Below, one piece after another: positions 38,578 through 64,000 of a stretch of DNA of 64,000 bases. The position numbers and the translations under genes were made by a program. The stretch covers positions 944,501 through 1,008,500 of the forward strand of contig JAOTOL010001616.1 of assembly GCA_034440575.1 (NCBI GenBank), written 5' to 3'. How positions within the stretch are numbered: the stretch's first letter is position 1; the number at the start of each line of letters is the position of its first letter. Below the pieces are notes generated by a model. It was not told where the DNA came from, did not search any database, and saw only the letters and a program-made list of their open reading frames with translations. Origin of the DNA: Imbricaverruca yamaguchii (Eukaryota; Arthropoda; Thecostraca; Neoverrucidae).

Positions 38578-41500
38578 GTGTTTGGGGCGGCGAGGGTCTC
38601 GACTCACTTTCAGTCTGACTCAGATATACTTTGTTAAATCATCCACGCGCATCCGAGTATCGTCCGTATCTGCCGTACCAGTCCCTCAGTGGGACTGATG
38701 CGAGCCCTCAGTTTGATTTTCGGGGGTGCCGACCCAACATTTTGAGGTTCCCAGCGTGCTGTTCAGGGCGCAACTTTGGGGACCTAGCAGAGGCCACGGT
38801 TGCACTTTTTGGAGCATCATGGGTAATTTGTATGGGCCTGGGACATATTCTTTTTGGGGACACAATGTGATTTTCAGTGGCCTCGGTGCTATCTTGGGAT
38901 CCAGAGCCATTTTCAGGGGCCCTGGGCGGCTTCTTAGGGCCCTCAATGAGATTTTATAGGGACCAAGGCGCGATTTTTTGGGTTTCAGCGATATTTTTGG
39001 GGTTCTCGGCGCAATGGCTACTCGTCATCAGAGGCGCAGCCAGGATTGGCAGGATCCTCCCACCTAAGCACACACAAATACACTCGATCAACTGATACTT
39101 TTGAGGTAGGTGCCATGCAAGCCCGAGTACATTTTCCGCACGAGTCGTGTGCCGCAAGCATTCTCTATTTTATTACATTTTTGGCGGGTCGCCCCACACC
39201 TTTGGGATAACCCCGACTGCGCTCGTGACGTAGGTCCACGGACAACAATTGCGACGCGCGAAATAACGCTCCTGCGGCGCACATCCTTTTTTCTTTCAGA
39301 ACGTAGTGCTTGTTCATCGCCGCCTTACGACCGCATCTACTACTATACATGACACCATGTTGGGCTCATACCCAGCAACAGCTTGGGTATGAGCAAGAAA
39401 TGTCACCTAGTGAAAATGTCTTCAAGATGCCCCAAACTGTGGTGGTGCAGTATCGACGACCGGCTGACGGACGACCGCCACAAAGGTTTCATCGGCGTCA
39501 ACATCATTTGGCCTCGAAGGCTAACCTAGGGTCATGAAATACGTACTGCAGTGGATTCACTACAGCCCTAATCTCCACTCCAAATTCGTACTTTTGCTCG
39601 AGCAGCTTCCAAAATATTGGTGGTGGAAGACACACCCTGGTTCGTGCTATTTTGAGGCCTTCCGATACGAATGTTAACTGAAGGTTTGCAACATGGACTA
39701 TTTGTTAAGATTAGTAGCAAAGGTTCATACGTAGCTCTTGATACAGTATGCACATATCTAACACCTTAGGCAACCAGGTACTAATGGAAATTTCTGCCCA
39801 CCGATTTCAACCTTATTTGGCCCGGAAGACATTACTGTATGTCCTAGGGCCATACAATTTACACTGCAGTGTTCACTGTAGTCGTAATATACCATCAAAA
39901 TTTGGAAACACCTTCAGTAGATTCCCAGAGTTTTGAAAGGGCCAAATCCACGCTCACCACTCCAGTGGTGGGCGCCCTCTGGTGACATGAAAAGATATCC
40001 GGCGCGCGCATTAGGGCATGTCGAAAAAAATCCGAATATTATGCCCGTATCAAGGGCCCGTATGTCCACCACTAAGGGCGCAAATAGTAAAGAGGGTGGT
40101 GCATTATGATGTCTTCCTGCTATGACGTCAGTGCTACCAACTTGATCATTATGAATTGTTCCGCTGTCTGGGCTGGTTCGATCATCGATCAAACAATTTG
40201 GGTCGGTTTGAGCCACCGACAGCTGATCTCTAGCACCATTTAAAGATTATTTGTTCATCCGCACTCCAATGTAAAGCTCTTCTAAATTCATATACTAGTT
40301 CGTCGCGGTCATCTGAGGGTGTCCTCAAATTTCGTCCTATGCTTCTAAAGTGAGCAAATCTTGGATTTCCAGGTAAGTTTGAATAACGAGAGGAAAAGCT
40401 TCATAGATGCAGTCATATTAATAGCACGTGATGAAGGTAAAATATTGTGCTAAAGGAGGAGGAAACTGCTGGCACTCCCGAGTCGGTCAAGGAATATTGA
40501 CCGGTGGTTACTTATTCTGAATGGGAGCCATTTCTCCGGAGGAGGGGGGCTTTTCTACTCCGCGTGGCGCCATTGCCTGAAAAGCTCCTTGAACACAGGA
40601 AGTGCGACCAGGCGTCCTGGAGGTAGTGGTATAGCCAAGGGGCGAGGGGGAAGCCACTAATTGCAACTGCCCTCCAGGCTACCACCTTGAGGGGCCCACA
40701 AGGGCCCCTCTATGCCTAGGAGCAGGAGCCTTGCAAGGCCCCCTGGGCCGACGTGAAGGGCCCCTGAACCAAAACAAAAAGAGGCCGGGATGACGGAGGG
40801 AGTCCGTGCCGATGAAGAGAGACCTGAGTCAACTGCAAAGTAGAATGTATATGCAATTGTATACAAATTGCAAAGGAGAACATTCTCAGCGAGATCTCGT
40901 TGGTGTGGAGCGGGCGGCAAGCTGTACGGCTCGTGCGGCGATTTGTGCGGGAACGGGCACTTGGTGCGTTATTTTGGGTGACACTAGGCATTACCCGGGG
41001 GACGGGGCTAGTTCCCCACGTTTTCGGCGACACTTCCTTTGGCTTTGGTGAGACGCCCCTGTAAGGACAAAAGGGGTGCACCCAGGGGCCATCGAGTGTA
41101 TCACCCAGTATGGTGCTTTCAGTCAGTGGCGATCCTCGGGGAAGTGGCATCCCTTGAAAGTCGTTCTCCTCCCACTCTTCCGCTTTCAGCTCAGATTAAG
41201 CAAGTCAAGGTCGGGGTGTGGTCAGTCACCCGTTTTCAACGTAGTTTTTGGACTCTGGTCGTGAAACAAATGCGATTTCGTGCTTAAATATCGATGGTAT
41301 GCCAGCTGAAGGCTTAACTAGTCATCACTTATCTACCTAGTCCCTGACACGTGCAAAGATCAATGTCACCGATCAGGTCAAGATCAAGTGCCTGGAAGAA
41401 GTGTGATAAGCTGTTGAAGCTGACGATATTCGAGCGGTTTGTGCTTCAGAAAACGTAATGATTAGAGGCACGGTCTCCACGTTAGGGGTGGGGGTGAAGA

Positions 41501-42819
41501 GCCACTGTTGATTCACAAAATGCGACACCCATCATAGGATCAATGATAGACTCGTCGAAATGCGTGGGCACCGCCCTGGTTCTCGCACCCTTAGTACCTA
41601 ATGGACACCACAACGGCAAAGCCAGGGGCTTTTCCTTTCTATGATAATCTTCAGAGGAAAAGTCAGGAATTTTCCCGAAATATTTTTCACCCCAATGCAA
41701 AATTCTGAAACGAAATTCGTGTAAAATAATATCAAAAACTTGATCAGCGTTTATAATCACTCTGGATCAGTCCTTTTTACTTCTAAATAATCGTAATTTT
41801 AGCCTCCAGAGCGCCGGCGATTAACATAGATACTCACGTGATGTTCCAGGCTATGCTTACATCATTGACCTAACGTGATATGAACTGCTATGCATGAACA
41901 CTAGTATGGGATAGGTTATCTTCACATATATTCCGTTTTCATCTTCAAAATAGGCAGTTAATCATAAAGCTGGGTACAAAAATATGTTGTGGTGAATATC
42001 CGCTTCTCCTATTGACCTGCCTGGAGTAGCTTTTGTAGCATTTTGGTATTTGTTTTATAGCCTGGTTATCCACGTATCTTTAGCTTTTGATTATCTTGTG
42101 CAGTTTTTTTTGTCATGACAAATGATTTAATATTTATAAAAATAAAAACATTATTGAAACGAGGTAGTGGACTTGACTGACCTCTTCGAACTTTGAGGAG
42201 ACCTTAATATAATCCAGTTTGTTTTCTGATCGAATGCTTGTTCATCAATGGTCCGGAGGTGTTCAAAATTTCAAAGCGATATCGCATATGGCTTAGAAGC
42301 TCTCCAAGGAAACCACTGCGGTTTCTTAGGATGACCTAGATAAATTGACCCCGTCCCCTCCTGGCGAGAATTGATCCAGCAATAGTGGCGGCAGTGGGCA
42401 TCAGTCATAGCAGCATTCAGCTGAGCCCTCGTTAACATGTGGGCATCAACTGCACACAAGTGCGGATCCAGGAATTGCCATGAGGAGGGAGCAGTTGTCT
42501 GGAGGAACGTCATTGCGTCAGAGGGGCGTCCCCTGCTCTAAATCCACTGAACGGAGGAAGGTACTCGAGCACACTGAATGGGTGCCTTTTCTTCCAGTTG
42601 ATGCCTATTTGCATCCTAGGGGAGCATCCACCTGAAAATTTCGTTGAATGAGTGTGGGGGGCACTCGAACCTTCTGCCCCATCGAAGCCTTCTGCTGCGT
42701 GCATGCCCCATCCGGATCAGAGTTCAGGCATGGATATCGCAGAATCCCCCTCCAAGGTGCCGACAAATCTCCGACTGGTGCAACGCCGGTTGCCAACCGA
42801 AGTGCTCCGACCGGAACCC

Positions 42820-42850
42820 GGTGGCCAATCGGAACATCGTGCCAATCGGA
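42820..42850 (+). promoter_or_regulatory. Two CCAAT boxes upstream of the TBC1D19 start
   Basis: CCAAT at 42825-42829 and 42842-42846, 17 bp apart, about 90-105 bp before the ATG, inside a short degenerate repeat (GGTGGCCAATCGGAACAT). The transcription start is not visible, so this could equally be 5' UTR. Confidence 0.3.
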
Positions 42851-42931
42851 GCACCCTGTTCGGAGTCCGGTGGGCGATCAGAGTGCTGCCATGACCGTTC
42901 GCCCCCAGGAGGCAACACCCGGGCAGCGACA

Positions 42932-63305
<20,374 letters not shown>

Positions 63306-64000
63306 ACAAGTTGAGCATTCAGCACTTATTGACACAAATCGAGAAATAAGACGTCGATGCATCTTTGAGAAGGGTGTCGATTCAGTGTTAAAATTTACGT
63401 TCAGGATATTCCACCCTATTTAACGAATAATTTACCACTATCTGGGCGTTAGCACTGACTACAAGGTGGGCATTCAGCACATACTGCGAGTCAGAGTCGG
63501 CCACAAAGTGGGTATTCAGCACATCCTGGAGTCAGAGCCAGCCATATGGCAGACAAATACTGTAACCAGAGCGTCAAAGCCACGACTTGGCTGTGCAGCG
63601 GATGCTGGGCGTCAAATCCGAACATGAGGCGGAACATTTTCGAGCCAAGTAGTCACTTGGTTGTTTGTTTGTGGTAGCAATGAGGTTTCGATCAGGCGAC
63701 TTCTCCATAGTTCGTGTTCCGCAGGGCCAGATGTCCACTAACGTTTTTAATCCACACGAAATTATGAAAGTATGCGCAGAGCAAATGATTGTGTAACAGC
63801 AACGTTACGTATTCCAGTAACGACGGGAGCAGGCTTCATAAGTACTTTCACGTTCAAGCTACACCAGGAATGGAATCTATGTGTGCCGTGCCTGCTGTTA
63901 TCGGTACAAACACTATTGCTGTATCGGTGGCATGCCATCTGGCCGCCTCTGCCGGCCAGCAGCAGTGTAGCTGACACCGCCCCTGCCAGCCGGCAGCAGT
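63306..64000 (+). other. TBC1D19 intron 7, unfinished
   Basis: Decayed 42-bp units, then unique sequence. The right edge (CTGCCGGCCAGCAGCAGTGT, then CTGCCAGCCGGCAGCAGT) looks like the start of another array. No exon seen. Confidence 0.5.

Noticed and set aside
39110..39352. Short open frames between PRPF39 and TBC1D19 as possible genes
   Set aside because: No family resemblance, no codon or splice pattern, and lengths expected by chance.

Overview
The window is animal nuclear DNA, probably from an invertebrate. Genes are split by introns with GT..AG borders, there are tRNA-derived SINEs and microsatellites, and minisatellites fill much of the intron space. A crustacean or other arthropod is a guess. 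No bacterial, viral or organellar gene was recognised. Nearly all long open frames are translations of tandem repeats. The real coding sequence lies in short exons, which I joined by hand from splice sites, intron phase and family resemblance.

Three genes are supported. (1) 1676-15916, minus: an AlkB-type 2-oxoglutarate/Fe(II) dioxygenase closest to ALKBH3; eight exons visible, 5' end not found. (2) 18469-33710, minus: PRPF39 (Prp39), a HAT-repeat U1 snRNP splicing factor; ten coding exons join without a phase error into about 1303 residues, about 640 of them a low-complexity N-terminal extension. (3) 42932 to beyond the right edge, plus: the first seven coding exons (265 codons, phase-consistent) of the Rab-GAP-like protein TBC1D19. 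PRPF39 and TBC1D19 are divergently arranged about 9 kb apart. The three act in different processes (nucleic-acid demethylation, splicing, membrane traffic) and nothing shows a joint function.

Layout: 1-566, a piggyBac-like element cut by the window edge; 1.7-15.9 kb, the ALKBH3-like gene, with a duplicated exon block, a 39/33-bp satellite with a 267-bp higher-order period, a foldback element and several minisatellites; 16-18.4 kb, intergenic with an A-rich, possibly artefactual patch; 18.5-33.7 kb, PRPF39, with an intronic array of 11 perfect TGACGTCA sites; 34-37 kb, a strongly CpG-poor block; 38.4-43.9 kb, microsatellites and intergenic DNA; 42.9-64 kb, TBC1D19 with seven large arrays.

The strongest unexplained pattern is that at least eight exon edges in the ALKBH3-like and TBC1D19 genes are the seeds of the adjacent intronic minisatellite. 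Each repeat unit carries the exon-intron junction, with a donor or acceptor and 8 to about 76 exonic bases, so a splice site is copied from about 5 to 30 times. A second is a very short (54-58 bp) mobile element of uniform length, found flanked by target-site duplications at five places. A third is the replacement of the iron-binding Asp of the ALKBH3-like enzyme by His.
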